Assembly: GCA_019358875.1 (NCBI GenBank)
Contig: JAHHIF010000032.1
Span: forward strand, 1 to 64,000
Reading direction: 5' to 3'
DNA length: 64,000 bases
Source of the DNA: Symplocastrum torsivum CPER-KK1
GTDB lineage: Bacteria > Cyanobacteriota > Cyanobacteriia > Cyanobacteriales > Coleofasciculaceae
In this document: one piece after another, positions 27,101 to 35,329 of the stretch
Layout: each line of letters begins with the position of its first letter
Position numbering within the stretch: the first letter of the stretch is position 1
The notes under the pieces: generated by a model
Told to the model about the DNA's origin: nothing
What the model saw: only the letters and a program-made list of their open reading frames with translations
Database searches by the model: none
Translations under genes and position numbers: made by a program

Positions 27101-27467
27101 TAAGGCTGTAGGGGCGCAAAGCCTTGCCTCCCTACCCGATAAAACGAGCCTGACTCAAACCCTCTTACAGTTAGTCAGCGATCGCACGGGCTACCCAACA
27201 GAAATGCTGGGCTTAGACCAAGACTTGGAAGCCGAACTAGGGATTGACTCCATCAAGCGAGTAGAAATCTTGGGCGCACTCCAGAAAAGTCTCCCGGAAG
27301 CCTTTGCTTCCAGCGTTCAGTCCAAGATGGAGAGCCTGACTCGCGTTAAATCTCTCAACGGCATCGTTGACCAGTTGTTAGAGATTTCCCCAGCCGCACC
27401 AGCGACTCAGGAGGAAAATAGCCTGGGAAAGTTGACACCCGGAGCGAGAGCATTGGGCGCTACGTGA
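21165..27467 (+). CDS. Type I PKS/PUFA-synthase-like protein, NPD-NPD-KS-AT-ACP-ACP
   Basis: A 2100-residue multidomain synthase. Residues 1-270 form a flavin/TIM-barrel-like region (ATSRAGGIGVL, VYVQGGIGIHT). Residues 350-640 are a second, PfaD-like nitropropane-dioxygenase domain with GRECGGHVG (H490), the likely enoyl reductase. KS spans 711-1155 with C899, H1034 and H1074. AT spans about 1275-1610 with GHSYGEY (S1374). After a Pro/Thr-rich linker come two nearly identical ACPs with LGIDSIKRVEIL (S1920, S2029), the type seen in PUFA and heterocyst glycolipid synthases. The reductase normally encoded by a separate pfaD is fused at the N-terminus. The next gene overlaps its stop codon. The product is probably a long reduced or hydroxylated acyl chain, by inference. 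Confidence 0.9.
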   Translation: MHSFNCFSLSPIELAHPGIAVATSRAGGIGVLDREFCSDRDLEKAARNLNKVLDLVDERDAVGLRLRAEQIDRSKTLLSQLTARPHWLILCGWNPQTLEKVIASLPTAQSRRILLEVTAIEQALAVPSLEEIDGLIAKGHESGGWVGEDSAFLLTQKLVARQPKPVYVQGGIGIHTVAACRAAGAFGVVLDDQLWLMPESPLSSEWQRYLSNLNGQEAIVIGERLEGNCRVLSRPGFQAISALQKLAEQLELADFGLESAAKVTKSHDSNETSNQRKFQVWQQQAQSLIGWGTPGSLAWPMGQAVGLAVSVRDRYKTTGRFVQALLKASVEHIQTAQALQPLQADAPLAISHKTKYPIVQGPMTRVSDSAEFAQAVAQGGGLPLLALALMRGGQVRELLQKTKELLGDRSWGVGILGFVPQAVREEQLKEVRAFKPPFALIAGGRPDQAAQMEAEGIATYIHVPVPTLLKLFLEQGARRFVFEGRECGGHVGPLSSFLLWESMISTLLEEVPAGAERDVHVLFAGGIHDARSAAMVSAMAAPLLERGMQVGVLMGSAYLFTEEAVSCGAIVKGFQAQAIACTRTINLETGPGHASRCAVTPFAEEFYATRRQLIASGTSPEEIKNTLEDLTLGRLRIASKGLMRKGNEINAVEESQQITNGMYMIGQVATVRNQVCTVQELHQDVSEGSTNLIANLAVDSEEPDKEVTQPSDIAIIGISTLLPKANDQEQFWENILKKIDAITEIPASRWDWRLYYDPDRNVRDKIYSKWGGFLDDVPFDPMRFGIPPKSLKSIEPLQLLTLEGVRRALDDAGLAEGDFDREQTSVILGAGGGAGDLAQQYAARCEIPRCVDAPSEEVWDRLPEWTEESFPGVLLNVIAGRVANRFDLGGSNFTVDAACASSLAAIDLAVKELESGRSNLVIAGGVDSVQSPMTYMCFSKTQALSPRGRSRTFDKSADGIAISEGIAILVLKRLADAQRDGDRIYAVIKSVAGSSDGKALGMTAPLPAGQMRAVNRAYTKAGFSPNTLGLYEAHGTGTVAGDRAELETIVSTLQADQAASNSCAIGSVKTMIGHTKCTAGVAGLVKVAKALHHKVLPPHFGVDTPLDAIADPQSPVYLLKEAQPWLRHPDYPRRGSVSAFGFGGTNFHAVLEEYQGSLQESVSGSKAWPYELIVLRAENREALAKEVRVLSEALQAGAEPRLRDLAYSYAKLSSERSHLNICLSLVVENLQQLKEALSLVVAHLNSQTPASLPPHIQLGQEEKSTPTPFSRRIAFLFPGQGAQYPEMAREVALYFKEMRESVELATCQLRHRLPKPLGQYIYPPSAYSDAAQESNQQLLTETHIAQPAIGAVEAGYLDLLKRLDLEADMVAGHSYGEYAALHAAGVLSREAFLKLSETRGRVMSTACAAADGAMAAVQATREELLARLDGVGGVVLANHNAPLQSVISGEKQAVRQVVDALNVAEIMARMLPVAGAFHSSLVASAQVSLSGAIASAPMQTPKIPVYANSTARPYASEIEAIRQQLSKHLLSPVEFVGQINAMYADGARIFVEVGPKSILTKLVGQILAGKNHTVVSLDGQGGGLKGFLLALGTLITRGAGIKLTALFEGRDVQSLDLSRLVEVTRKPELPRTAWLVNGGNVRPHSEVIGYTGKFPPLTLETATQAKKEVAQKALPPMNNAPAPVHQAPTPSSTPVHQAPTPSSTPVHQASTPSSTNSAIQPTKPLPMSMSTPQNGASRPAVPPASRPNHHAPASGDAALEAYLSYQETMRQFLRLQEQVMQQFLSGGQQGQIIPPPPAITPAPRRPAYQPSLSNGKHSNGNGNGNGNGVAKTPGIDTQNFVPLQTPTAVQPSQAVTPSVVAVAQAVEPVLPSPPTPSPTPLLDRASLLQTLLQLVSDRTGYPTEMLGLDQDLEAELGIDSIKRVEILGALQKSLPQPMAGNIQEQMESLTRVKSLNGMVDQLLSKLQAPAPTPTQLSQTKAVGAQSLASLPDKTSLTQTLLQLVSDRTGYPTEMLGLDQDLEAELGIDSIKRVEILGALQKSLPEAFASSVQSKMESLTRVKSLNGIVDQLLEISPAAPATQEENSLGKLTPGARALGAT
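26211..26309 (+). repeat. Three tandem 33-bp repeats in the AT-ACP linker
   Basis: Units at 26211, 26244 and 26277 each code PVHQAPTPSST (third with one change). They lengthen a flexible proline/threonine linker between the AT and the first ACP. Confidence 0.9.
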
Positions 27468-29920
27468 TGCAAGCTATTCAGGAAACCTTACCTGAAAGTG
27501 AGTTTATTACTCCTAAGGGTTTGTTCCTGATTACGGAAGATCAGCTCTTTGTCGCCTCCTATGTGGCAGATAGCTTGCGGCAAATGGGAGCAGCAAGTGC
27601 GATCGTACCGACTTCCGCCTTGCACTCACCCCAAGAGTTAGCTGAGGTGGTGGCTCAACAACGCCAAATCTACGGTTCTATTGCTGGAATTATCCACCTT
27701 GCCCCGCTTGCGGCTATTCCTTTCCCAAGTAACCTATCAGACTGGCGACAATACACTCAAATTCACTCCAAAAGTTTGTTTCATCTGACACACTTATGTG
27801 CCAATGACCTACAACAGCAACAATCTGGTCGGGTACTTGCCGCTTCTTTACTAGGTGGTTATTTCGGTCGTAATAGTTACGACGTAGGTTTACCCACAGG
27901 CGGTAGTAACAATGGGTTTCTAAAATCTTTAATTACTGAACTGCCTGATGTCCATACCAAAGCTGTTGATTTCGATTCCAGCTTATCCCCCGCCTTGATC
28001 GCTCAGAACATTGTTCAAGAGCTACTGATGCCAGGAGGTCGTGTAGAAGTCGGCTATCCTCAAGGAACTCGCACGATTTTTCGTACAGTTCCTGCACCCT
28101 TAACGACAACAGCAACACAGACACAGCTAAGCCCCTCTGCTGATTGGGTTGTCTTAGTAACGGGGGGGGCGCGTGGGATTACTGCTGAAATTGCAGGGGA
28201 TTTGGCATCCTTGGGTGTGAGCTTAATCCTGGTTGGTCGCTCAGCAGAACCGACAGCAGAAAAGGCGGAAACGGCTGATATCGAAGATGTTGCGGGATTG
28301 CGAAAGGTGCTGGTGAATCAGGCGCGGGAGCAAGGAGAAACCCCGACACCTGTACAGATTGAGCGCCAACTCCAGGGATTATTGCGCGATCGCACAATTT
28401 GCCGCAACCTGGAACAGTTTAGACAAACTGGTGCGAAGGTTGAGTATCTGCCTGTTGATGTCAGAAATCCTGAAGAATTTGGCGCACTAATCGATGGGAT
28501 TTACACTCGCTACGGTCGCTTAGATGCTGTCATTCACGGTGCAGGCATCATCGAAGATAAGCTTATCGCTGATAAGAGTGCAGAATCTTTTGAGCGAGTC
28601 TTTGATACCAAAGTAGACAGCACGTTCATCCTCAGTCGCCATTTACGACCGGACTTGCTCAAGCTATTTGTCTTATTTAGCTCAGTTGCTGGTCGCTATG
28701 GCAATCGCGGACAGTCTGACTACGCGGCTGCCAATGAAGTTATTAATCGCTTGGCTTGGCAACTCGATCAAACTTGGACTAAAACCCGCGTCGTCGCGAT
28801 TAACTGGGGCCCTTGGGACACGACAGGGATGGCATCGGAAGGAGTGAAACGTCAGTTTAGAGAACGTGGGATCATTCCCATTCCCTTGTCAGCAGGTCGT
28901 CAGTTTTTTGCCGAGGAACTGCGTTACGGACGCAAGGGTGAAGCTGAAGTGATTGCTGGTGAGGGGCCATGGGAAGCCTACGAAACTGAAAAGGGTCAGC
29001 TAAAAGGACAACAAAAGTCTTCTGATCAGCTAAACAGTTTCGTCTTCTTATCCTCCCAACCCCAGATTCAGCCGAATAGCACGGTTACTTTGGAGCATAC
29101 TTTCTCCCTGACGAGTGACCCTTATCTTTATGATCACCGCTTGGATGGAAAACCTGTCTTGCCTGCTACAGGGGCGCTGGAGTGGATGGCAGAATTTGTC
29201 CAAGCGGCTTGGTCAGAATGGACGGTGACAGAAGTTCGTGACTTAAGAGTGATGCGAGGGCTGGTGCTAGACACTGATGCAGGGCGAAAAGCCTTATTTA
29301 GTGCTAGAGCATCGAGTCATGCTGACTCGGAATCCTTGCAGGTTGCTGTAGACATTTTAGATCCGGAGAGTAAACTTCCCTTTTACCGCGCTTCGGTTAT
29401 CCTCCGCCCTCAGTTGCCGGAAGCGGCCACTTTTTCATTACTGCCATTGAGTGCAGGTTCTAGCTTGGACATCACAGCCGCTTACCGAGACTATCTCTTT
29501 CACGGGTCTAGGTTCCAGCTAGTGACTGCTATTGATCGGTTGTCAGAGCAAGGGTTAGATGCGAGGGTAATGCCTTGCCAGCCAGCAGACTGGTTAAACA
29601 ATAAAGCTTTACACTCATCCAGCCATTGGTTATTTGACCCTGGATTAGTCGATACTGCGCCCCAACTAGCCATCATCTGGAACCGGGTACAACGAGGGAC
29701 AACACCTCTCCCCTCAAGATTTGGTTCCGTTGCCCGCTATGGTCAATCTCCCCTCAACGGACAACTGCAAGTCGCTTTCCGCGTAAAGCCACTTAAGAGC
29801 GATCACAGCTTGGTATACGATGCAGTTTTTCTTGATGAACTTGGTAAGGTACATTTGCATCTGCAAGATATGGAAAGTACCTGTAACACAGCACTTAATC
29901 GTTTGGCGAAGCAACCATGA
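27467..29920 (+). CDS. Synthase subunit with KR and DH domains
   Basis: A protein of about 817 residues. Residues 1-220 form a degenerate reductase-like structural part (LFLITEDQLF, AGIIHLAPLAAIP). The active KR (about 225-500) has VTGGARGI, HGAGIIEDKLI, S405/S406 and Y419. The C-terminal double-hotdog DH has HRLDGKPVLP with H557 and an aspartate D729 in GLVDTAPQ. It supplies ketoreduction and dehydration for the chain built on the first subunit. ATG 27467 shares one base with the upstream stop (TGATG); a GTG one codon earlier is also possible. The downstream gene overlaps as ATGA, so all three synthase genes are translationally coupled. Confidence 0.88.
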   Translation: MQAIQETLPESEFITPKGLFLITEDQLFVASYVADSLRQMGAASAIVPTSALHSPQELAEVVAQQRQIYGSIAGIIHLAPLAAIPFPSNLSDWRQYTQIHSKSLFHLTHLCANDLQQQQSGRVLAASLLGGYFGRNSYDVGLPTGGSNNGFLKSLITELPDVHTKAVDFDSSLSPALIAQNIVQELLMPGGRVEVGYPQGTRTIFRTVPAPLTTTATQTQLSPSADWVVLVTGGARGITAEIAGDLASLGVSLILVGRSAEPTAEKAETADIEDVAGLRKVLVNQAREQGETPTPVQIERQLQGLLRDRTICRNLEQFRQTGAKVEYLPVDVRNPEEFGALIDGIYTRYGRLDAVIHGAGIIEDKLIADKSAESFERVFDTKVDSTFILSRHLRPDLLKLFVLFSSVAGRYGNRGQSDYAAANEVINRLAWQLDQTWTKTRVVAINWGPWDTTGMASEGVKRQFRERGIIPIPLSAGRQFFAEELRYGRKGEAEVIAGEGPWEAYETEKGQLKGQQKSSDQLNSFVFLSSQPQIQPNSTVTLEHTFSLTSDPYLYDHRLDGKPVLPATGALEWMAEFVQAAWSEWTVTEVRDLRVMRGLVLDTDAGRKALFSARASSHADSESLQVAVDILDPESKLPFYRASVILRPQLPEAATFSLLPLSAGSSLDITAAYRDYLFHGSRFQLVTAIDRLSEQGLDARVMPCQPADWLNNKALHSSSHWLFDPGLVDTAPQLAIIWNRVQRGTTPLPSRFGSVARYGQSPLNGQLQVAFRVKPLKSDHSLVYDAVFLDELGKVHLHLQDMESTCNTALNRLAKQP

Positions 29921-32900
29921 GTTTAGAGAACTCACCCACTGATATTGCAATTGTCGGGATGTCGGCTTTATTCCCTGGCGCTAAAGATTTACGCGCCTAC
30001 TGGCAAAACATCCTTAATAAAGTTGATGCCATTCGGGAGGCACCCGATAGCTGGGCAGAACCCTATTTTGAGCCGGATTCCACGGAAAATGACCGACTTT
30101 ACACCCGGAAAGGAGGATTTGTCGGTGATTTAGCCCACTTCAACCCGATTGAGTTCGGGATAATGCCAAATTCAGTGGATGGTGGCGACCCAGACCATTT
30201 TCTCGCCCTAAAACTGGCACGGGATGCACTTGCCGATGCGGGATATATTGAGCGCCCCTTTAATCGTGAACAAACAGGTATCATTCTAGGGCGTGGCACC
30301 TATATCAACCGTGGCTTTACCAATCTCCTGCAACATGGGATGATTGTAGACCAAACCCTAGACTTACTTCGCCAAATCAATCCGGAACTTGATCAAGATA
30401 CCTTGGTCAAAATCCGTAAAGAACTGAAAGCGGCGCTACCACCCTTTTCTGCTGAAATGGCACCAGCAATGGTACCTAATGTGGTCACTGGGCGTATCGC
30501 TAACCGTCTTGGTTTGATGGGGCCAAACTACGTGATTGATGCGGCGTGTGCCTCGTCTTTGGTTTCGATTGAATTAGCGATTAAAGAGTTATTGAGTCAT
30601 CGCTGCGACATGATGCTAGCGGGAGGAACACAAGTCCCGACACCGCCCCAGTTGCACATGATTTTCTGCCAGCTCAAGGCGTTGTCTCGTACCAATATTC
30701 GTCCTTTTGATCAATCAGCAGATGGAACCTTCCTCAGCGAAGGGATAGGAATTGTCGTTCTGAAACGACTGAATGATGCAGTTAGAGATGGCGATCGCAT
30801 TTATGCTGTTCTTAAAGGTGTCGGTAGCTCCAGTGACGGCAAAGCACTGGGATTGCTAGCCCCTCGTTTAGAAGGTGAAGTGCTTGCTCTACAACGCACC
30901 TATCAAGAAAACAGCATTGATCCAGACAGCATTGAGCTGATTGAAGCACACGGTACTGGGATTCCTTTAGGCGATCGCACTGAAATCCAATCTCTGGGCC
31001 GCATGTTTGGCGAACGTCAAGGATTGCTTCCTCAGCGAGCATTAGGCTCAGTGAAATCGATGATTGGTCACTGTACCATTGCCGCCGGAATTGCAGGCAT
31101 CATCAAAAACGCCCTTGCCCTATACCACAAAATCTTACCTCCAACCCTTTGCGACCAGGTTAACCCAGCCCTGGAAATCGAAAAGACTTCCTTCTACATC
31201 AACAACGAAACTCGACCTTGGATTCATGGCAACCCAGTAACACCACGCCGTGCGGCAGTTAATGCCTTTGGATTCGGGGGGGTGAATGCCCATGCTGTTC
31301 TAGAAGAATATACGGGGATTGACCAGACGCAAGCTGTCAAGCACCTCAATAATCAGTGGTCTACAGAACTTCTAACCTTCTCTAGTGATGGGCGACAAGC
31401 CTTGCTTGATTTGCTCAACAACGTACAGCAAATCCTACAAGCCAATCCCACTCAACCTCTAGCTAACCTTGCCTATACGCTTTCAAACTGTACCTCTGGC
31501 ACCCATCGCTTAGCAATTATTGCCAAAGATGTTCCGGACTTACAGACGAAACTCAATCTTGTGGTTGAGAAACTAAAAGATGCTGCTCGAACCCGTCTGC
31601 AAACCAGAAGTGGAATTTATTATGCCGAGTCCAAGCCAAAGGCAGATCTTGGTAAGATTGCTTTCCTCTTTCCTGGCGAAGGAGCGCAGTATCCTAATAT
31701 GCTGGCAGACTTGTGTCTATACTTCCCTCAAGTCCGCGCTTGGTTTGACTTTTTAGATGAAATCTTTGCCGGAGTTAGAGAGCATCCGCCGAGTCGCTTT
31801 ATTTTTCCCCCTCCGACTGGCTTAACCGAAGTGCAACGCTACCAGGTTACTGAGGAATTATATAGCTTGGATGTCGCTACAGAGACTGTGTTTACCGCTA
31901 GCATAGCTTTACACGAACTCCTGAGCGATCTGGGAGTTCAGTGCGATGTCATGGTCGGTCATAGTACCGGAGAGAATACTGCCCTAATCGCCTCAGGAAT
32001 TGTCAAGCTCAGCGAACAAGCACAACTAAGGGCAAAAATCCATCATCTCAACCGAATTTATCGGGATTTAGAAGCCGCAGATAGCATTCCCAAAGGTGTA
32101 CTCCTGAGTGTGGGTGCGATCGAGTCAAGTTTGCTCAAACAGCTTGTTGATAACTTCCAAGGAAATCTCTATTTAGCCCTTGACAATTGTCCAAATCAGT
32201 CAGTCCTCTTTGGCAGTGAAAGCGATATTGAACAAGCGATCGCTCAATTAGGTGAGTGGGGTGGTATCTGTACCCGTCTCCCCTTTGATCGGGCTTACCA
32301 TACTCCTCTGTTTGCCAAGGTCAGTGAGGCTTTGGGTGATTATTACGATACGCTTGATGTTGGTTCTGGTCATACTTGCCTTTACAGTTGCGCTACCACT
32401 GAAGCATTTCCATCTGAACCAGAAGCGATTCGTACCTTAGCGCTCAAACAGTGGTCAACACGAGTGCGTTTTCAAGAAACTATTGAAAACCTCTACAACG
32501 AAGGAGTCAAAACCTTCATTGAAGTTGGGCCGGGTGGCAATCTCACGAACTTCGTCAATGACATCCTCCACAAGCGCGATCATCTTGCTCTATCTAGCAA
32601 CACACAACGTCGTTCTGGTCTAGAACAAATTCAACAACTGCTATCCCAGCTTTTTGTGAATGGTACAGCAATTAATTTTGCCCCTTTATATGAGCATCGG
32701 GAAGTTAGCCAAATTAATCTAGATGCCTCCGTCGCCATTGAAGCTAGCCAGCAAAAAGCACAACCTGTTTTGGAGCTAACCATGCCGGTAATGCGTCTAC
32801 AGCCGGATTTTGTGCAAACCCTACAAAACAAGAACAAGCGTCCGACAGAACAACCCGTCAACCCGGAACCCGTTGTTGCTCTAGAACCACAAGCCATCCC

Positions 32901-34860
32901 TGCTGAAAACGAACAACTCAGTAGCCCTTCTATCCCAGTTCAAGCTGTAATCAATAGTATTCCCTCTGTTCCATTTGCACCCTCTCCTCCCCTGCTAGCC
33001 TACGACACGCCTGAACAAAACGTAGAAACAGTAGACTCTCGTCTATCTATCGTTTCGGCTCACTTTGACTTGATGCAAGAATTCCTTGCCAGTCAAGCAC
33101 GGGTAAGCGCCAGTCTGTATGGTGCCCCATACAACGATGTTGAAGGAAACCCCCTAGCTGCTGATGATTTTGCGATCGCGCCCTTAACTGAGGAAGAAGC
33201 TTGGCCGCTGTTAGGTCAAATTATTGAGCAGGACACCGAGCTTTTACACGCTCAACGCTACTTTGACATGGAGCATGATCTATTTCTCCATGACCATACC
33301 CTCGGTGGTACCCATGCGCTACGCGATTCTACACTGTCTCCCCTCCCGGTGATTCCCTTTACCGTCAGCATGGAAATTCTGGCAGAGGCAGCTGCTTGCC
33401 TATTCAATGGCGAGAAATGGGTTACAGGAATTTACAATGTTCGCAGCTACCGTTGGCTTGCCCTTGAACAAGGTTCTCTTGTCTTAGATATCCTTGCCAA
33501 AGTACAACCTCAATCCGCTGCAAATACATGGGATGTTCATGTGCAACTGTTCCAAGTTGGCAATACTGATGCAGTGAATCCTCAATTAGTCTTTGAAGGC
33601 TATGTGAGACTCTCCGATGAACTCCCCCCCTCTCCAACTCCCACAGCCTTCTACTTAGATAATCCTGAAGCATCGCACTGGGCAGATGCAGAACTCTACA
33701 CTGTCGGAATGTTCCACGGCCCTCGCTTTCAGGGGGTTAAGCACATCCGCCAAGTCGGTCAGCAAGGGATTGAAGCCGATTTACAGGTAACGGCGATTGA
33801 TGACTTTTTCAGTCAGTGTCAGCGACCTGTTTTTCAGATTGATGCGCCTCTACTTGATGCGGCGGGTCATCTGGTCGCTTATTGGGTAGCGCAATCAATT
33901 GGTGTTCAGTTTCACACCTTTCCCTTTCAGGTTAAAGCGTTTCATCAATACGGAGTACCGTTATCTCCCGGTCAAATGGTCTTGTGTCGGGGGTGGATGG
34001 GGTTTACTAGCGATCGCCAAATTGAGTCAGGTTTTGAGTTTCTGGATGAGTGCGATCGCGTTATCGTCAGGTTGGAAGGGTTCCTGGAAATCTTCCTGAA
34101 TGTCCCAGACGAATATCACCAATGCCGCAACTTTACCCACACGGCTTACATATCCAAACCCTGGATGCAAGCGGAAACAGGACTGGTATGCCGACGTATT
34201 GACCCTTTCCCTAACCATTTCCTTGATGAGTTGGGTGGCGTTATCAAGCACGTTATTGCCCACTTGATGCTAACAGCTCAAGAACGGGAGTTCTGGTATG
34301 GATTACCTGAAAAAGGGCCGCGACGTAGTGACTGGTTGTTAGGTCGAATCGCCGCTAAGGATGCCTTACGTCAGTGGGCTAAACAATCCTTCAACTTGGA
34401 ACTTTCTCCGATAGATATCCAAATTTTACCGACACACTTAGGTAAACCTTTAGTACAGTGTTCAGCCTTAGAAAGCGTTGGTTCTTTGCCCGATATTTCT
34501 ATCAGTCATAGTCGAGGTTATGTGGTTGCCGCTGTCGCTAGCCGACCCAACATCCAGCTAGGTATTGACCTAGAACGTCTTGACTTAACTCATGTTGATG
34601 ATTGGCTCACTAGTGTCTTTACTGAACAAGAACTGAAACTATTGCCCCATTCCAATAAAGCGACTATGGTAGGGCTGTGGTGCGCCAAGGAAGCGGCAGC
34701 AAAAGCTAATGGTACGGGGCTAGAAGGAGTACCTAATCAATGGGCTATTACTCATTATTCAAGGGATAGCCATCAAGCGAATGTGTCTCATAACAAGGAG
34801 TCTTTTAATGTAAAACTTTGGTATCAGGATAATGAAATTCTTGCTGTATGTCAGTTCTAA
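29917..34860 (+). CDS. Synthase subunit KS-AT-DH with C-terminal PPTase
   Basis: A 1647-residue protein. KS (about 5-460) has C211, H345 and H385, so it is catalytically complete and not a chain-length factor. AT (about 585-910) has GHSTGEN with S683. After a Pro/Glu-rich linker comes a DH-like hotdog region (about 1090-1420) with H1126 in FLHDHTLGG and D1314 in LLDAAGH. The C-terminus (about 1440-1647) is a Sfp-type phosphopantetheinyl transferase with GIDLE (D1551, E1553) and WCAKEAAAK (E1592). The fused PPTase can activate the ACPs of the same operon. In PUFA systems this activity is usually the separate PfaE. The lack of a chain-length-factor KS separates it from PfaC. Confidence 0.88.
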   Translation: MSLENSPTDIAIVGMSALFPGAKDLRAYWQNILNKVDAIREAPDSWAEPYFEPDSTENDRLYTRKGGFVGDLAHFNPIEFGIMPNSVDGGDPDHFLALKLARDALADAGYIERPFNREQTGIILGRGTYINRGFTNLLQHGMIVDQTLDLLRQINPELDQDTLVKIRKELKAALPPFSAEMAPAMVPNVVTGRIANRLGLMGPNYVIDAACASSLVSIELAIKELLSHRCDMMLAGGTQVPTPPQLHMIFCQLKALSRTNIRPFDQSADGTFLSEGIGIVVLKRLNDAVRDGDRIYAVLKGVGSSSDGKALGLLAPRLEGEVLALQRTYQENSIDPDSIELIEAHGTGIPLGDRTEIQSLGRMFGERQGLLPQRALGSVKSMIGHCTIAAGIAGIIKNALALYHKILPPTLCDQVNPALEIEKTSFYINNETRPWIHGNPVTPRRAAVNAFGFGGVNAHAVLEEYTGIDQTQAVKHLNNQWSTELLTFSSDGRQALLDLLNNVQQILQANPTQPLANLAYTLSNCTSGTHRLAIIAKDVPDLQTKLNLVVEKLKDAARTRLQTRSGIYYAESKPKADLGKIAFLFPGEGAQYPNMLADLCLYFPQVRAWFDFLDEIFAGVREHPPSRFIFPPPTGLTEVQRYQVTEELYSLDVATETVFTASIALHELLSDLGVQCDVMVGHSTGENTALIASGIVKLSEQAQLRAKIHHLNRIYRDLEAADSIPKGVLLSVGAIESSLLKQLVDNFQGNLYLALDNCPNQSVLFGSESDIEQAIAQLGEWGGICTRLPFDRAYHTPLFAKVSEALGDYYDTLDVGSGHTCLYSCATTEAFPSEPEAIRTLALKQWSTRVRFQETIENLYNEGVKTFIEVGPGGNLTNFVNDILHKRDHLALSSNTQRRSGLEQIQQLLSQLFVNGTAINFAPLYEHREVSQINLDASVAIEASQQKAQPVLELTMPVMRLQPDFVQTLQNKNKRPTEQPVNPEPVVALEPQAIPAENEQLSSPSIPVQAVINSIPSVPFAPSPPLLAYDTPEQNVETVDSRLSIVSAHFDLMQEFLASQARVSASLYGAPYNDVEGNPLAADDFAIAPLTEEEAWPLLGQIIEQDTELLHAQRYFDMEHDLFLHDHTLGGTHALRDSTLSPLPVIPFTVSMEILAEAAACLFNGEKWVTGIYNVRSYRWLALEQGSLVLDILAKVQPQSAANTWDVHVQLFQVGNTDAVNPQLVFEGYVRLSDELPPSPTPTAFYLDNPEASHWADAELYTVGMFHGPRFQGVKHIRQVGQQGIEADLQVTAIDDFFSQCQRPVFQIDAPLLDAAGHLVAYWVAQSIGVQFHTFPFQVKAFHQYGVPLSPGQMVLCRGWMGFTSDRQIESGFEFLDECDRVIVRLEGFLEIFLNVPDEYHQCRNFTHTAYISKPWMQAETGLVCRRIDPFPNHFLDELGGVIKHVIAHLMLTAQEREFWYGLPEKGPRRSDWLLGRIAAKDALRQWAKQSFNLELSPIDIQILPTHLGKPLVQCSALESVGSLPDISISHSRGYVVAAVASRPNIQLGIDLERLDLTHVDDWLTSVFTEQELKLLPHSNKATMVGLWCAKEAAAKANGTGLEGVPNQWAITHYSRDSHQANVSHNKESFNVKLWYQDNEILAVCQF

Positions 34861-34980
34861 GGAAGTTCCCATAAATCAAGCCTTTCAATTCCTTCAAAGC
34901 TCAGACAAAAAGTAGTTTTTCGTGCATTCAACACTCATTTATTGCCGTTTTTGTAATATCAAGAATATCCAGATAAAGCA

Positions 34981-35004
34981 AAAATTGTTATAATGCACAA
35001 TTTT
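34981..35004 (+). promoter_or_regulatory. Palindrome enclosing a -10-like box before the ACP gene
   Basis: AAAATTGT and ACAATTTT are perfect 8-base inverted arms around TATAATGC, whose TATAAT matches a -10 element. No good -35 sits 16-18 bases upstream, so an activator or a repressor binding the palindrome is plausible. It would give the ACP-phosphodiesterase-hydrolase genes their own control. Confidence 0.5.
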
Positions 35005-35038
35005 AGTACTTGGTAAATACTGATAAAAGGCAAGCGTT

Positions 35039-35329
35039 ATGCAACTAACAGAAAGCCAGATTGAAGCAACAATTATAGACATTCTTAAGGACATGACCCA
35101 GGACTGGGATTTGGACTTGAATGAGAAGATTAGTCCGGAAACCCAGATTGTAGAAGATTTAAGCTTTGCATCAGTTGATATCATTCATCTGATTGTCTCT
35201 ATAGAAGAGCATTACAAACAAAAACTAGGATTTCAAGAATTGGTTATGCGTAATGGTCGATACATTGACGACATCACTGTCAATGAATTTGTCGAGTTTG
35301 TTTCCGCCAAACTTAATGGAATTAGTTAA
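35039..35329 (+). CDS. Free-standing acyl carrier protein
   Basis: A 96-residue carrier protein. The attachment serine is S45 in DLSFASVDIIHLIVSIEE; the usual D before the serine is replaced by A, but the helix II pattern is kept. The C-terminal RYIDDITVNEFVEFV is typical. A single carrier separate from the tandem ACPs on the large synthase suggests a dedicated step such as priming, transfer or release. Its stop overlaps the next ATG by one base (TAATG), so it is coupled to the phosphodiesterase gene. AAAGG precedes the ATG. Confidence 0.85.
   Translation: MQLTESQIEATIIDILKDMTQDWDLDLNEKISPETQIVEDLSFASVDIIHLIVSIEEHYKQKLGFQELVMRNGRYIDDITVNEFVEFVSAKLNGIS

Noticed and set aside
21165..34860. Heterocyst glycolipid (hgl) cluster
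   Set aside because: The ACP and KS style is related, but the fused NPD and C-terminal PPTase, and the absence of recognisable hgl reductase and transporter neighbours, do not fit.
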